64,000 bases of DNA from positions 62,001 through 126,000 of the forward strand of contig BCWJ01000005.1 in the NCBI GenBank assembly GCA_001592145.1. The letters are read 5' to 3'. Numbering within the stretch: the stretch's first letter is position 1; each line of letters opens with the position of its first letter. This DNA comes from Xylanimicrobium pachnodae JCM 13526 = NBRC 107786. GTDB taxonomy: Bacteria; Actinomycetota; Actinomycetes; Actinomycetales; Cellulomonadaceae. The notes beneath the pieces are model-generated. The model had not been told where the DNA came from and made no database searches. It was given only the letters and a program-made list of their open reading frames with translations. Both the position numbers and the translations under genes were made by a program. Of the stretch, positions 51,753 through 63,404 are shown piece by piece.

Positions 51753-54700
51753 GTGCGCGCGAGCAGGGCCGATCTGCAGGAGTACGTCCGCTGGAATGAC
51801 GTCGTCGCGGACGTCCTCTTTCCCGTGCGAGACGAACCGTCCCCGGCATACCTCGACGTGGAGGAGCATGAGATCGCCGAGATCGGCGAGCGGCTCAACG
51901 TCGACGCCAAGGACGTCGTAGACGGGCTCGTCGACGTCGTCGGGCGCACGGTGGACCGCGACTCCTACCGCGACGGGTTCCGTCTCCATCTCGAGCGGGT
52001 GAAGACCTGGCGCGAGCGCAAGACCACCGACATATACCCTTCGGTCGCGACCCTCGCCGTCTTCTCGCTCGCCGCGGAGCGCATGTCTGCCGGGGGCGGC
52101 ATGGCCTCGAGCAACTACTACGGGCGGCTCCACGACCTGCTCGGCGGTGACAAGGACCGGCTGAGCCGCGGATACATGCGCGTCGCGGAGCCGCTCTGGG
52201 CGGGGCTGAACCTCTGGCTCACGACGCTCGGTGGCCGTCGCGGCACTCCGACCGCCTTTGCGCTCGGCAAGCGATACATCGGGCTGCCGCTCTCGCAGGC
52301 CCTCGTCCGTGAGGCTGACCGGCGCAAGCTGGAGCGGTTCTTCGCCGAGTTCGACTTCGCACCGCGCTCAGAGGTCCCCCCGACCGAGCTCGAACCGCTG
52401 CTCGGTGTGTGGCTCTCCGACGAGCAGCGACGGCACTCGCACCTCGGCAGGCTTTGGGCGCAGTCGACGCTGCGAGAGCGCATCGCTGGGGTGGCGTCGG
52501 TCGAGCTCCAGTCCTGGAACGGCCTGGACGAGTCCGAGGAGGCTGGCACGACTCCGCGCGGCCGCGCGCTGCTCGGCCTCCAGTTCCGCGGGTTCCCCCA
52601 GCGCAGGGCGCTGGTCTTCCCGTACTTCTTCCTGAGCGAGTCGGGAGCGGCTCGCACTGCCAGCCTCGCGACGCCCGACGGCAGTCGCCCCGTGCTCCTC
52701 GTCCCCTCGCTCGACCTCCAGGGTGCGATGTCGCTGGACGCCCCGGAGGAGATCGACCCAGCCGACTTCCTCGAGGGCGTTCTCCAGGTGGAGGACGAGC
52801 GCAGCGGGCAGGTTGTGCACCCACCGCGGGCGATGCTCGTCTTCCGCAAGGACGAGCTCTCGAACATCTGGCTCGAGACGCGTCAGGTCCTGATGGGCGA
52901 CGACGTCGTCGTCCTCGCCGCCGATCGCACTGTCGCCACCGTGCGGACTCTGCTGCGCGAGATCGCGCGGCCCGGCTGGACCGCGGACTCAGCCCGGGCA
53001 GGGATCCCCGCAGGCTGGACGCTCTTCGAGAACGTCGAGGTCTTCGGGCGTCCGTCGACCGCGACCGAGAAACTGAACCAGGACTTCCATGCGCTTGTCC
53101 CGCTGACAAGCAGCCAGCTCAAGCTCTCGGGTGGGTTCGCACTCCCTGGAGCGTCGCGCAGCCGCTGGCACGCCAGCCGTGCCCCTGAGGTCCGTGCGAT
53201 GCACGACGGCGGCCCGTTCAAGGTCTGCCTCCTTGACCTGGACGTCGAGGCGACCCAGGACGACGACCGGCTTCTCGATTCATGGTCGGACGACGGCAGC
53301 GGTTCGGTGCTCGTCGACCTCGGCACGCAGGAGCTCCAGGACGGTCACTACGCGCTCGAGATGCGCGCCGGCGACAGGACGGTCGCCAGGCGGGAGTTCA
53401 CGCTGCACTCGGCGGACGACCATGACGCGGACCAGTGGTCGCGGCACGAGACGATCGTGCACTCGCTCGATCGACCGTTGGCCGCTCTTGGGGCCGCCGC
53501 GTCTTTTGATGAAGGGGCGTGCATCGTCCAGGGCGTCGTCATCGCGTCCGACGATCTGCCACAGGCCGCCGCCGTGACGCCGGCTGACCGACCGTGGTGG
53601 ATCCCCGCCAGCGACGCGGTTCGCCCACCGTCGGTGGCACTGCACAAGCCAGACCCGAACTCGTGCCTGTACACCGGCAGGCACAGGCTCGAGCTGCCGG
53701 TTGCGATGAGCGACAACGCGCGCGAAACCGTCACCGGGACGTGCTCCTACTGCGGGACGAAGAAGCGGTTCTCCGCAAACTTCTACCGGAACCGGTTGGC
53801 CTTCGAGCGGAAGAAACAGGCAGTCTCGGCTGACCGCAGCGCGATCGACGTCTCGATGCTGCCACCCGTCGTCACTGGTTCGGCATCCGCGACCGACGAC
53901 TGGGACGTTGCCCTGGACGCGCTGCGTTTCCTCGGCGGCGGCCCGTTCTCGGCCCTTGAGCGCGTGGCACGTCAGATCGACGCGAGCAGCCTCTTCGTCG
54001 CCGACTTCGTGACGACGCTCGAGGCGCTCGGGCACATCGAGGTGCGGCGGGCCGCGGACACGCTGCAGCCCGAGGCGTGGGAGATCGCGCCGACCGCGAT
54101 CGTCGACACCGGCGCGGCGCGGGTGCTCACCGGATTCTGGACCGAGTCGCTGATCACCGAAGCGATGAAGTCGTGCGCAGAGCACGGACGCACCCTGGTG
54201 GCGCGCCCGTACGAGAGCGGCCTGAGCCGCTTCTCGACCGACGCGACGAGCGACGAGCTCGCGGAGTGGCTCGATGTCGAAGGGGTCCTCCTTCCTGGGC
54301 GCACCGGCCACACGATCGCGTCGTTCCTGCCGAGGCTCAGCGAGGTGGTCGCCGCCCTCCCACGCACGCCCGCCCCGACGATGACAGACCTTCAGTGGTT
54401 CGACCCCGCTCGTGCCGCGTGGGTCGATGCGGTCGGCGCCGACTCGCCAGGTGCGTTCCGCATCGGGCGCTATGCAGCCAAGTACTTCGTGCGTACCGAC
54501 ACGGACCTCGCGTGCGGCACGCTCGCCCGGGCGTCGGTGTCGTTGGCTAAGCACTTTGCCGCAGCGACGCTGACCGGCCGGTCGCTGCTCGCCTATGCGA
54601 GCCGCGCACGCACGCTCGTGGTGCCCCTCGGAGCCCTCCTGCCCGGCATGTACGAGCGTGCGGTCGTCCTCGACTCCGGTATTCCCGCGCAGAAGGTCCG

Positions 54701-54770
54701 TGGACAGCACGTGTACCGCGACGTGAGCGAAGACGTCGCGGCCCGGATCGCCTACCTCCTCGAGAACTGA
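51753..54770 (+). CDS. Large partner protein of DUF1998-type helicase (Druantia-like position)
   Basis: 1,005 residues, no family I recognise with certainty. GTG 51753 is set by the SD AAAGGAGGT nine bases upstream. The first 600 residues have no motif I know. A zinc-like [10 protein letters not shown] pair (Cys664, Cys667) follows. Then comes a possible winged-helix stretch ([26 protein letters not shown] ... [15 protein letters not shown]). The rest is alpha/beta with [21 protein letters not shown]. The stop lies 5 bp before the helicase ATG, so the two are made together. Size and placement fit DruH of type III or DruG of type II Druantia; sequence-level proof is lacking. Confidence 0.75.
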   Translation: MRASRADLQEYVRWNDVVADVLFPVRDEPSPAYLDVEEHEIAEIGERLNVDAKDVVDGLVDVVGRTVDRDSYRDGFRLHLERVKTWRERKTTDIYPSVATLAVFSLAAERMSAGGGMASSNYYGRLHDLLGGDKDRLSRGYMRVAEPLWAGLNLWLTTLGGRRGTPTAFALGKRYIGLPLSQALVREADRRKLERFFAEFDFAPRSEVPPTELEPLLGVWLSDEQRRHSHLGRLWAQSTLRERIAGVASVELQSWNGLDESEEAGTTPRGRALLGLQFRGFPQRRALVFPYFFLSESGAARTASLATPDGSRPVLLVPSLDLQGAMSLDAPEEIDPADFLEGVLQVEDERSGQVVHPPRAMLVFRKDELSNIWLETRQVLMGDDVVVLAADRTVATVRTLLREIARPGWTADSARAGIPAGWTLFENVEVFGRPSTATEKLNQDFHALVPLTSSQLKLSGGFALPGASRSRWHASRAPEVRAMHDGGPFKVCLLDLDVEATQDDDRLLDSWSDDGSGSVLVDLGTQELQDGHYALEMRAGDRTVARREFTLHSADDHDADQWSRHETIVHSLDRPLAALGAAASFDEGACIVQGVVIASDDLPQAAAVTPADRPWWIPASDAVRPPSVALHKPDPNSCLYTGRHRLELPVAMSDNARETVTGTCSYCGTKKRFSANFYRNRLAFERKKQAVSADRSAIDVSMLPPVVTGSASATDDWDVALDALRFLGGGPFSALERVARQIDASSLFVADFVTTLEALGHIEVRRAADTLQPEAWEIAPTAIVDTGAARVLTGFWTESLITEAMKSCAEHGRTLVARPYESGLSRFSTDATSDELAEWLDVEGVLLPGRTGHTIASFLPRLSEVVAALPRTPAPTMTDLQWFDPARAAWVDAVGADSPGAFRIGRYAAKYFVRTDTDLACGTLARASVSLAKHFAAATLTGRSLLAYASRARTLVVPLGALLPGMYERAVVLDSGIPAQKVRGQHVYRDVSEDVAARIAYLLEN

Positions 54771-54775
54771 GCACC

Positions 54776-57700
54776 ATGACGACGACAGCGCCGAACCCGC
54801 TCTCCGTGGGCCGTGCGATCAACGAGACCGTCCTGCGCTACATCGACACCGCGTTCTATCTGCGCGACGACGGTCTGCGCCGTGAGCGGCGCCGGCTCCT
54901 GCTCGACGACGCACGGCTGATGCCCGACCCGTTGCTAGAGCCCGTGCTCCCCTACGACGGTGTCGCCGACGCCGTCGAGGCTTGCGTAGGCGTCGGGATG
55001 ACCGTGGCAGAGGCAGAGTGGCTCGTCCACGGACTGTTCGGGACGAGCCCTGGAGACGACGTGAGGCTTCGGCGTCACCAGGCGGAGGCGCTTGCCACCG
55101 CACTGGCATCGGAGGGGCCGATGAACCCGGTGGTCACCTCGGGCACCGGTTCCGGCAAGACGGAGTCATTCCTCCTGCCGGTCCTCGCCCGTCTGCTCAT
55201 GGAGGCGCGGAAGTGGGGGCCGGCCATCAGCGCGCACCACTGGTGGGAGGGGGACTACTGGTCGCCCGTCCGGGCCCGCGAGACACGTCCGTCGGCGGTG
55301 CGGACCATGGTTCTGTACCCGACGAACGCACTCGTCGAGGACCAGATGTCCCGCCTTCGTCGGACTGCACGGCGGATCGCCGATCTCGGCGGTCCCGCGC
55401 TGTGGTTCGGCCGCTACACCTCTGCGGCCCCCGGCGGCACACGACTCCCGTCTACGACTCGCAAGGACGAGAAGGTCACGGACGTCGGCCGCGATCTGCG
55501 CCTCCTGGTGAAGGAGTACGAGGCACTCGCGTCGAACCCCGAGGTTCGCGACTATCTCTCCGACCCCCGCCGCGTCGAGCTCATCACGCGCTGGGACATG
55601 ATCTCGAACCCGCCAGACATCCTGGTCACCAACTACTCGATGCTCAACGTGATGCTGATGCGTCGCCTCGAAGAGCCGATCTTCGACCAGACCCGCGCGT
55701 GGCTCGCATCCGACCCGCAAAACGTCTTCACGCTTGTCGTGGACGAGCTCCACCTGTATCGCGGGACGCAGGGTTCCGAGGTGGCGCTCATCCTCCGCAA
55801 CCTTTTGATGCGCCTGGGACTCGAACCGGAGTCGCCCCAGGTGCGGGTCATCGGCACGAGCGCCTCGCTCGACGGCGACCGCTCCGAGTACCTTGAGCGC
55901 TTCTTCGGCATCCCGCGCTCCACTTTCAGGCGGATCACCGGCGAGACCCGGCCCGTGCTTGCGGACCTGCCTGTGGCGGCGACCTCCATCGGCACCATGG
56001 ACGCCGAGGCGCTGAGCAACATCCTGGCCGAAGCATGCCGAGACGAGCACGGCGTGATCAGGGCGACTGACCTGGAGACCATCGGCCGTCGAGCGTTTGG
56101 GCCGTCGTCGACACTCAGCGACGTCGAGCGGGCACTCCGGGCGATCGCCGATGCTCCGGACGGTTCCGGCATCCCGTTCCGCGCCCATTACTTCATGCGG
56201 ACGATGCGCGGCATGTGGGCCTGTTCGAACCCTCGGTGCACGGAGATCGCGCAGGACGAGGCGAGGGAGCAACCCGGCATCGGCCGACTTTTCGCGCGTC
56301 CGGTGCACCAATGCCGGTGCGGCGCACGTGTACTTGAGCTGATCTACTGCGGCAAGTGCGGCGACGCAAGCCTGGGTGGCCATGTCGTCGCGAGCGGTAG
56401 CGGCGGGCACTTCCTCGGCATCGACCCCGCCGACAGCGAGCTGGATCGGCCAAAGTTCCTGTTCGAGCGGCGGAACGACGAGTACCGCTGGTACTCGCCG
56501 TCGTCGGACGGCGTCGGTACGCAGTGGTCGCACGGCGGCCCGCGCAAGGACGTCACCTTCCAGTTCTCGCGCGCGTCCTTCGACCCGATGAGCGGCTTCC
56601 TGCAGCCCGACGCCAGCCGGTCAGCAACGGGTACGCTGCTAATGGCTAAGAACTCGGACGACGAGTTCCGACCTCCGGCCCTTCCCTCGCACTGCCCCAG
56701 GTGCCTCCACACGCGCCGTCAGACTGAGTTCAAGCGCGGGCGCGTCGCTTCGGCGTTGCGCGCCCACACCCAAGGCGCCACCCAGGCGACGCAGCTGCTC
56801 GTCGCCGAGATCTTCCGCGAACTAGGAGACGAGCAGGGCACCAGCCGGACCATCGTCTTCACCGACTCGCGAGACGACGCCGCTCGCATGTCCGTCGGGC
56901 TCTCGATGAACCACTACAACGACCTCGTGAGACAGGAGGTGGACCAGGCGCTGTCTGCCCCTGTCGAGGACGCCGGGCTCATCCTCCGCGAGGGTGTCGC
57001 CGGTCGTCTTCCGGCCGACCTCGCCTCCCGGTTCGGTGAGCTCGCTGCGGCCAACCCGCTGCTCCTGGCTGCCTATGCCGCGATCAACGGCGGATACGGC
57101 ACCCCAGAGCAGAAGGCTGCAGTCGAGGAGTTCGAGGCTCGAGTGGCGGCAGACCGCTCGCGCGCATGGACGAACCTCGTGCGGCACCTCGCCCGTCAGC
57201 TCGTCGCGCTGGGAGTGCCGCCGGGCGGCCCGAGGGCCTCGCGGCTCACGCTCGGGGACAGCCGGACCCCGTGGTTCCACGCGTTCGAGCCGCCGAGCCC
57301 GAACCTCTGGATCCCGATCACTGATGCGACGGACCGCCTCGAGTATCAGAAGCGGTTCCATGCGTACATGGCGACGTCGGTCGCCGAGGTCCTCGCCGGG
57401 GCGTCACGGAACTCCCGCGACGCCGAGGACAACCTCGTCGCGGCTGTCGTCCCAAGAGCCCTTGCAGACGACCTCGACGGCCTCCGGTCGACAGCCCTTC
57501 GCTCGGCCATACGCATCTTACTGTCGAGCGGTCGCTGGGCTCCTCAGGACGCGGACGCCGCGTCGCGCGCGTCGCTTCTCCCACGTGATGTCACGAACTA
57601 CCTCGGGCGAGCAGCGATCAGGCTCGGGGTCGCGGCGGAGGAGCTCGAGGCCGACTTCCAGCGGGTACTCGACCCGATGCTCGTCGGCAGCGTCGTCGAT

Positions 57701-60079
57701 CTCGCCGCTGCTGACGTGCCACTTCTCGTGATTCCAGGCGGCGAGGCCGTGTGGGTCTGTGAGCGGTGCGGGCAGCGCCACCTCCACGAGTCGGCGCGGA
57801 CCTGCATCCGGAACGGATGCGACGGCGAGCTGGCGCAACGGGCTCTGGGTGACGTTCGTGAAGAGGACTACTATGCGTGGCTCTCGACGCAGCGGCCGCA
57901 AAGGCTCGCCGTCGCAGAGCTCACCGGCCAGACACGACCGCCGGAAGAGCAGCGCCGCAGGCAGCGCGTGTTCCGAGGCGCGCTGAAGCCAGCGCCGATC
58001 GAGAACCCGCTGACCTCACCGTTAGACGTCCTCTCCGTCACCACGACGATGGAGGTCGGCGTCGACATCGGGTCGCTGCGCTCGACGGTGATGGGAAACA
58101 TGCCGCCCAAGCGGTTCAACTACCAGCAGCGTGTCGGCCGCGCGGGACGCAAGGGGCAGGCATTCTCGTTCGCCGCCACGCTGTGCCGCGACCGGTCGCA
58201 CGACGACTACTACTTCGCCAACCCCGCACGCATCACGGGCGACCCGCCCCCGCAGCCATTCCTCGACACGAACCGCCCCAAGATCCTCAAGCGGGTCGCG
58301 GCGGCTGAGCTCATGCGCCGTGCATTTCGATCGGTCCCAACGCCGCCGAAGCTGCTCCGTGAGAGCGTCCACGGCGCATTCGGCCGAGCGGACGGCTGGA
58401 CCCAGGGGTCAGACCAGGGCGTCCCTCCCATGCGCTACGTCGTCGAGACGTGGCTGCTGAATGCTCCCGACGTCGAGCACGTCGTCCGCCGGCTCGCGGC
58501 CCACACGGGCGTTCCGAAGCAGGTGGTCGACGAGATCGTCGAGTGGGCGCGCGACGGCCTCGTACTCGACGTCGACGACGTGGTCGACTCGCCGGTCTTC
58601 ACCCAGACTGCCCTGAGCGAGCGGCTGGCGAACGCTGGCATTCTTCCGATGTTCGGCTTCCCGACTCGCGTGCGGACTCTCTACCGGACGGGTGCCGACA
58701 ACAGGCTCACGGACGAAGAGATCAGCGACCGTCCGCTCGACCAGGCGGTGTCCCTGTTCGCACCCGGTGCAGAGGTCGTCAGCGACGGGTGGGTCTACAC
58801 GGTGAACGGCTTTGCCTCGGTGTACCGGGACGCGCGCGGCAACGTCCGGACTACTGATCCGCTGCACTCGTCGTTCGTGCTCGAGCGCTGCCCTGTCTGC
58901 GGGTCGTCGACGATCGGCGCGACCGGTCCGGGCAGCAGATCAGACAGGGGGGAACAGCCCAAGTGCCGGGTGTGCTCGGAGAACGTCGTGCCGATGACCG
59001 TCTACCAGCCGGAGGGCTTCCGGACGCACCCGAAGGCGAAGGACGGCGACCTGAGCGACACCCAGGTGCCGACGGCGTCCCGGCCGGTGCTCGAGTGGAC
59101 GGACCTCGGCGGCAAGCGGCCGGCGCGCTCCGGTGCGATGGACATCTGGCGCCTGGAGGACGCCAACCTTGTCACGGTCAACGACAACCGTCGCGCGCAG
59201 TTCGAGCTCTACCGTCATAGCGACCACTCGGTCATCGTCCCCACGATCGAGACTGACAGCATCACGATGCCGAAGATCGGCCAAGGTGCGATCGGTGACA
59301 TCCGGACCACGGACGCTGCCCTGCTGCTCGTGCGCACGGACCGCGTGCCGAGCCAGGTTATCCCGACAGACGGCGCCGACTGCCCGTCCGGACCCGCGGC
59401 GATCATCTCCTTCGCGGAGGCGCTGCGCCGCGGCGCCCAGGCCGAGCTGGACATCGACCCTGACGAGCTCACCGTCGGGCTGCAGCCTCGCCGGCACGAC
59501 AACGGCACGAGGACGGCCGCCGTGTACATCGCGGACACCCTCGAGAACGGTGCAGGGTACGCGCTCGAACTCGCCGGCCCGCGGATGGATGACGTCGTCA
59601 AGCAGATCGCGTTCGGTGCGGGAGAACGCTGGTCGGCCCGTTCGCACGTCGAGTGCGACTCGTCCTGCCCCGACTGCATCCGCTCGTGGGACAACCGCCA
59701 CCTGCACCCCGTGCTCGACTGGCGTCTCGCTCTCGACGTCGCCGAGCTCGCTCTGAACCGGGACCTCACGGTCGGCAGGTGGTTCGACCTGGTACCCGCG
59801 GCGATCGCCGCGTTTGAGGCCGGCTTCCGTGCGATGTTCGAGAAGCACTACCGGGTCGAACAGATCCACGGTGTGCACGTGCTCGTCCACGGCTCCCGGG
59901 CGGCCATCGTCGGCCATCCGCTCTGGAGCCGACGTCCCGAACACCACAACGACGTCCAGCGCGCGGTCGCCGAAGCGGTGAGCGCTAACGCGTGGACGGC
60001 GACCTGGACAGACGCTAGAACGCTGCGCAACCGCGGGGTGCTCGTGGCGCGGGCCTTGGCGGACGGCTTCATCGACTGA
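54776..60079 (+). CDS. DEAH-type helicase with C-terminal DUF1998 region (DruE-like)
   Basis: 1,767 residues. Walker A is GTGSGKT (123-129), then [18 protein letters not shown], Walker B DELH (323-326) and [10 protein letters not shown] (motif III). A zinc-like insertion has CSNPRC (from 483) and [17 protein letters not shown]. The second RecA half has [26 protein letters not shown] and motif [13 protein letters not shown] (1117-1127). The C-terminal part is DUF1998-like: [16 protein letters not shown] (from 1584) and [14 protein letters not shown] (1627-1640). All ATPase motifs look intact. This architecture and size match DruE, the helicase common to Druantia systems; Hrq1/MrfA-like and DpdJ-like helicases are relatives but usually shorter. 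Confidence 0.9.
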   Translation: MTTTAPNPLSVGRAINETVLRYIDTAFYLRDDGLRRERRRLLLDDARLMPDPLLEPVLPYDGVADAVEACVGVGMTVAEAEWLVHGLFGTSPGDDVRLRRHQAEALATALASEGPMNPVVTSGTGSGKTESFLLPVLARLLMEARKWGPAISAHHWWEGDYWSPVRARETRPSAVRTMVLYPTNALVEDQMSRLRRTARRIADLGGPALWFGRYTSAAPGGTRLPSTTRKDEKVTDVGRDLRLLVKEYEALASNPEVRDYLSDPRRVELITRWDMISNPPDILVTNYSMLNVMLMRRLEEPIFDQTRAWLASDPQNVFTLVVDELHLYRGTQGSEVALILRNLLMRLGLEPESPQVRVIGTSASLDGDRSEYLERFFGIPRSTFRRITGETRPVLADLPVAATSIGTMDAEALSNILAEACRDEHGVIRATDLETIGRRAFGPSSTLSDVERALRAIADAPDGSGIPFRAHYFMRTMRGMWACSNPRCTEIAQDEAREQPGIGRLFARPVHQCRCGARVLELIYCGKCGDASLGGHVVASGSGGHFLGIDPADSELDRPKFLFERRNDEYRWYSPSSDGVGTQWSHGGPRKDVTFQFSRASFDPMSGFLQPDASRSATGTLLMAKNSDDEFRPPALPSHCPRCLHTRRQTEFKRGRVASALRAHTQGATQATQLLVAEIFRELGDEQGTSRTIVFTDSRDDAARMSVGLSMNHYNDLVRQEVDQALSAPVEDAGLILREGVAGRLPADLASRFGELAAANPLLLAAYAAINGGYGTPEQKAAVEEFEARVAADRSRAWTNLVRHLARQLVALGVPPGGPRASRLTLGDSRTPWFHAFEPPSPNLWIPITDATDRLEYQKRFHAYMATSVAEVLAGASRNSRDAEDNLVAAVVPRALADDLDGLRSTALRSAIRILLSSGRWAPQDADAASRASLLPRDVTNYLGRAAIRLGVAAEELEADFQRVLDPMLVGSVVDLAAADVPLLVIPGGEAVWVCERCGQRHLHESARTCIRNGCDGELAQRALGDVREEDYYAWLSTQRPQRLAVAELTGQTRPPEEQRRRQRVFRGALKPAPIENPLTSPLDVLSVTTTMEVGVDIGSLRSTVMGNMPPKRFNYQQRVGRAGRKGQAFSFAATLCRDRSHDDYYFANPARITGDPPPQPFLDTNRPKILKRVAAAELMRRAFRSVPTPPKLLRESVHGAFGRADGWTQGSDQGVPPMRYVVETWLLNAPDVEHVVRRLAAHTGVPKQVVDEIVEWARDGLVLDVDDVVDSPVFTQTALSERLANAGILPMFGFPTRVRTLYRTGADNRLTDEEISDRPLDQAVSLFAPGAEVVSDGWVYTVNGFASVYRDARGNVRTTDPLHSSFVLERCPVCGSSTIGATGPGSRSDRGEQPKCRVCSENVVPMTVYQPEGFRTHPKAKDGDLSDTQVPTASRPVLEWTDLGGKRPARSGAMDIWRLEDANLVTVNDNRRAQFELYRHSDHSVIVPTIETDSITMPKIGQGAIGDIRTTDAALLLVRTDRVPSQVIPTDGADCPSGPAAIISFAEALRRGAQAELDIDPDELTVGLQPRRHDNGTRTAAVYIADTLENGAGYALELAGPRMDDVVKQIAFGAGERWSARSHVECDSSCPDCIRSWDNRHLHPVLDWRLALDVAELALNRDLTVGRWFDLVPAAIAAFEAGFRAMFEKHYRVEQIHGVHVLVHGSRAAIVGHPLWSRRPEHHNDVQRAVAEAVSANAWTATWTDARTLRNRGVLVARALADGFID

Positions 60080-60236
60080 CGATCGGGCCACCTTCGGGCG
60101 CTCCGACGAACAGCGCGGCTGAACACCACGACGATGCTCGACCTGGCCTTCGGGCACGGCACGTGTTCTCGCGCTGGGAGCCTCCATTCTGCCACCATGG
60201 GAGGAACGAACGAGTCCACGACGCGACGGGCACTTC

Positions 60237-61226
60237 ATGGCGAACGAGTTCCGCGAGGCCGACTATCTTGACCTGTCGTCGGCCGCTGCCCGTTCGCAGT
60301 GGCGGAGCATCGCCGCACGTTCGTATGCACCCGAAGGCAAGCGTCAGGTCACCTTCCTGCCAGTCGAAGCCCTCCTCTGCCTGTCCGCCATGTACCTCGT
60401 GGACCACAGCCGGTTTGGGAGCACCTCGGCGGCTCGTGCTCCGGAGCCGGTTCAGGCGCTCGCGCGTCTGTTCAAGCGGCCACCGTCGAGCGTCCTCGCC
60501 AAGATGGCCAACCTAGATGGCACGCGTTCCCATGGCGGGCGCTGGGACCTGATCGCCGGGGCGAAACTGCGCTCTGATTCCGTTCGAATGACTGCGACAT
60601 ACCGGACGATCCTCGACGCAGCACGCGCCGAGGGGGTCGATTCCACCGAACTGCCAGACTTCCTTGCGCTCGAGAACGCTGGTGAACTCGTCATGCTGGG
60701 CCAAGAAGAGCTCGATCGCGACGCTGTCGACTCCGTCGTCGAGACCGAGCTCGCAAGGTGGCGCGCGCGGCAGGACGACATCTCGGAGCAGGACACCGTT
60801 CGGCTGTTGCTCTCACACGTTCGGGTAGGACAGCACCGATTCGCGGGGGACGTCTTGGCTAACTGCGGACGCGCATGCGTCTTCTGCGGCTTCCAGTTGC
60901 CGCCGGACAGGGGGCCATCGCTCCTTCGCGCCAGCCACATCAAGCCTTGGCGCGACTCGCAAAACAAGGAGCGGCTCGATGTCCGCAATGGCATCGCGGC
61001 GTGCCCTACCCATGATGCTGCGTTCGATGTCGGACTCTTGACCATCGACCCCGATCTGGTCGTACACCGGTCGCCGCGGCTTGAGGCGTCGATGAGCAGA
61101 AACGCGGCCGTCCGCCGATTCTTCGGCGAGGACGCGATCGGCTCGACGCTGCGGCTGCCTGTGAGGTCAGTTGCTCCGTTGCCAGTCTTCATCAACTGGC
61201 ATATGGATCACGTCTACGTCGCTTGA
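60237..61226 (+). CDS. HNH endonuclease
   Basis: 329 residues. The C-terminal HNH domain is intact: CVFC (214-217), SHIKPW with the catalytic His234, LDVRNGIAACPTHDAAFD with Asn251 and His259. The N-terminal 200 residues are helical and contain no domain I can name. The wording SHIKPW...NGI-LCPTHDAAFD is that of restriction-type HNH_2 enzymes. It begins 157 bp after the helicase on the same strand and could be part of the same system or the nuclease of the methyltransferase opposite it. Its 3' end overlaps the degenerate vsr gene by 13 bp. Confidence 0.9.
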   Translation: MANEFREADYLDLSSAAARSQWRSIAARSYAPEGKRQVTFLPVEALLCLSAMYLVDHSRFGSTSAARAPEPVQALARLFKRPPSSVLAKMANLDGTRSHGGRWDLIAGAKLRSDSVRMTATYRTILDAARAEGVDSTELPDFLALENAGELVMLGQEELDRDAVDSVVETELARWRARQDDISEQDTVRLLLSHVRVGQHRFAGDVLANCGRACVFCGFQLPPDRGPSLLRASHIKPWRDSQNKERLDVRNGIAACPTHDAAFDVGLLTIDPDLVVHRSPRLEASMSRNAAVRRFFGEDAIGSTLRLPVRSVAPLPVFINWHMDHVYVA

Positions 61227-61561
61227 GACGCGCCTACAGACCGCTGCCTGACGAATGCCAGCACACGCTCGGTCGCTCCGGCCGGAGTCTCGTGCTCCCA
61301 GACTCGTACGACGGTCCAGCCCAGCTCCGTGAGCAGACGCTCCGTGTCGCTGTCTCGCGCGCGGTTTGCCGCAAGCTTGACGCTCCACCACTCGCTGTTC
61401 GCCCGTGGGTGCGTGCCATGCTCGGGCCCACACTGGTCGAACGGGGTCCCTCGCCCAACGCTGATGCGGGCCCACCTCAATTCACGTGCGGCATGACTCC
61501 AGCGGACCTGCCCACCATGGACTGCCAGTCTGAGCCGAGCCCGTCGATCTGCTTGAGTCAT
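61214..61561 (-). pseudogene. vsr: Degenerate Vsr (very short patch repair) endonuclease
   Basis: 115 residues. The end of a Vsr fold is clear: CGPEHGTHPRANSEWWSVKLAANRARDSDTERLLTELGWTVVRVWEHE. The N-terminal half is not. The family segment FVDGCFWH, which carries the catalytic Asp and His, is replaced by GRGTPFD, and the IR-x-T motif is absent. The remaining frame is open, so a protein may be made, but it should not cut T:G mismatches. It sits 16 bp downstream of the C5-methyltransferase gene, the usual partner of Vsr. Confidence 0.7.
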
Positions 61562-61577
61562 GTCCTAGCCCCTCCGA

Positions 61578-63143
61578 TTATCCCGCCACGCCGACCACGT
61601 CGCCCGGTGCGTCGGGCCCCTCTGGGAGGATTGCCTCGATGATCCGCCTGCCATCAGGCGTGAGGCGAAGCAGATCCCGGTCGCGAACGACGTGTCTGCG
61701 CAGGATGTGCTGGACGACGCCGACGTTCACACCGTTGCCCATCTGCTTGTATGTCGCTGAGGCTTTTTGCTTCCCAAAGTCAAACCACTCTGGAAGACCT
61801 TGCAGACGCGCAGTCTCGCGCGGTGAGAGTCGCCGCTCGAGCGGGCCGATAATCGACGTCTGGGTGATCGCGACGAGTGCAGGAAGGTATGTCGGCCGCT
61901 TGGCACGGATGCCCGACGGACGGAAGTGCATCACGGTACCCCACAGCCTCGGTGCATCTTGCGCCTGCCACTCCAGCTTGCGACGTGACGCCGGGAACAG
62001 GTCTGTGTATACCCCCCAGCGGTAGGCCCATGCCACGATCTCCGCGTAGTGCCGTTCGAAGAAGTCGTAGTTGCGGCGAAGGTGTGACTGCTTCCACGCG
62101 GGTAGTGAGTCGTCGATCGGAGGACGCGTCACCGATGGAGGAACGAGGTCGTCGGGGATATCGGTTCGTGCGACGTACCGTTTGCGGTCCTTGACGACCT
62201 CGCGCTCCGGCGCCAGGAACTTCCGGGTGACAACGAGCCGGGAGAGTTCCGGGAAGTGCGTCCAGGAGTCCGCCCAGTAGGGGAAACCTTCTAAAGGCCT
62301 CCCGGTCACGCGGCGGATCGTCGACTCAAGGTCGTCCCATGCGTCGATCCAGAGCGTCTCGGCCTCGGTGAGGCGAAGGTCGACGTTCGTCGGCGCGGGG
62401 TCGTCCGGACGGATGATCCCGCTTGTGAAGAGATCCCACCCAGTCTGGCGGTCACCCGGCTCAAAGAGCTCGGTCCCGCCCTCGGAGCGTGGGAACCGGT
62501 CTGCCATCGAGGCAACAGGTTCGGGGCCGATCGCCTCCGGGTCGATCTCGCCGGTCTCGGTGCGGGGGATGCGTTCCTCGCGCAGATGCTCGGGGATCAG
62601 CGTTGCCGTGATGAAGACGCGTTCACGGACCTGGGGCGTGCCACCCAGCCAAGCTGGAAGCAGGTGCGGCGAGAAGATCGCGGGAGCGCCGGAGACCTCG
62701 TAGCCGAGAAACCGCAGGGTCTCGATGATTGTCAGCCACTCGTGGCGATGTCGTGGTCCGACGAGATTGCGTACGTTCTCCAGGAGTAGGACCGGAGGCC
62801 GGCGCTCCTCGATGATCCTCGCGATGTTCCAGAACAGGGTGCCGCGGGTCTCAGCCATGCCGTGCTGGGCACCAGACTTCGAGAACGGCTGGCAGGGGAA
62901 TCCACCGGTCAGGACGTCGATCTGGCCGTCGTAACCCCGGAGTGTCACACCGTCGTCGTTCGCGTCCTTGGTGATGTCGCCGAGTGCCGGCATGTCCCAG
63001 TTGCGCTCGTAGACGGCCGCCGCATCCTTGTCGATCTCGACGGCGTACTTGCATTCGCCGCCTGTGGCGGCGAGGGCCGCGTGGAACCCACCGATGCCTG
63101 CAAACAGGTCGATGAAGGTGTACTTGGCGTTGGCCTTGCTCAA
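61578..63143 (-). CDS. DNA (cytosine-5) methyltransferase
   Basis: 521 residues from TTG 63143, chosen for GGTGGGAG just upstream and for starting close to motif I; ATG 63203 would add 20 residues. All motifs are present: FIDLFAGIGGFHAAL (I), GGFPCQPFS with the catalytic Cys84 (IV), LLLENVRNLV (VI), RERVFI (VIII), RLSPRETARLQGLPEWF (IX) and YKQMGNGVNVGVV (X). A target-recognition region of about 150 residues lies between VIII and IX, longer than in Dcm. The site methylated cannot be read off. In the neighbourhood it could protect self DNA in the way of DruM in type II Druantia, or belong to a type II restriction system with the HNH gene. Confidence 0.93.
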   Translation of the reverse strand: MSKANAKYTFIDLFAGIGGFHAALAATGGECKYAVEIDKDAAAVYERNWDMPALGDITKDANDDGVTLRGYDGQIDVLTGGFPCQPFSKSGAQHGMAETRGTLFWNIARIIEERRPPVLLLENVRNLVGPRHRHEWLTIIETLRFLGYEVSGAPAIFSPHLLPAWLGGTPQVRERVFITATLIPEHLREERIPRTETGEIDPEAIGPEPVASMADRFPRSEGGTELFEPGDRQTGWDLFTSGIIRPDDPAPTNVDLRLTEAETLWIDAWDDLESTIRRVTGRPLEGFPYWADSWTHFPELSRLVVTRKFLAPEREVVKDRKRYVARTDIPDDLVPPSVTRPPIDDSLPAWKQSHLRRNYDFFERHYAEIVAWAYRWGVYTDLFPASRRKLEWQAQDAPRLWGTVMHFRPSGIRAKRPTYLPALVAITQTSIIGPLERRLSPRETARLQGLPEWFDFGKQKASATYKQMGNGVNVGVVQHILRRHVVRDRDLLRLTPDGRRIIEAILPEGPDAPGDVVGVAG

Positions 63144-63404
63144 CTGGTCTCCCACCTCTGAAGCTTGACAGCTCTCCACCCAGCAAGCAAGTACGGCGCG
63201 CACGACGGCGGAAGAACTCCCGACAACGTAGCTTGTGCAACCGACACGCCCGACTCGTTCGTCCGCAAGAAGCGGTTCAGCGGGTCAGTCGGGTCCGGGT
63301 CCGGACGAGGGGCTCTCGTGCACCCCGACCGAGCAGAGCGTGGCTCGCCATGACTACGCGCCGTTGTACCCGGCCAGCGTCGGTCGGTCTGGTAGGACTT
63401 GGCC

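Noticed and set aside
54776-60079. Helicase as DISARM DrmA/DrmB
   Set aside because: DISARM has DrmA and the DUF1998 protein DrmB as separate genes with DrmC (phospholipase D). Here helicase and DUF1998-like region are fused and no DrmC-like gene is seen.
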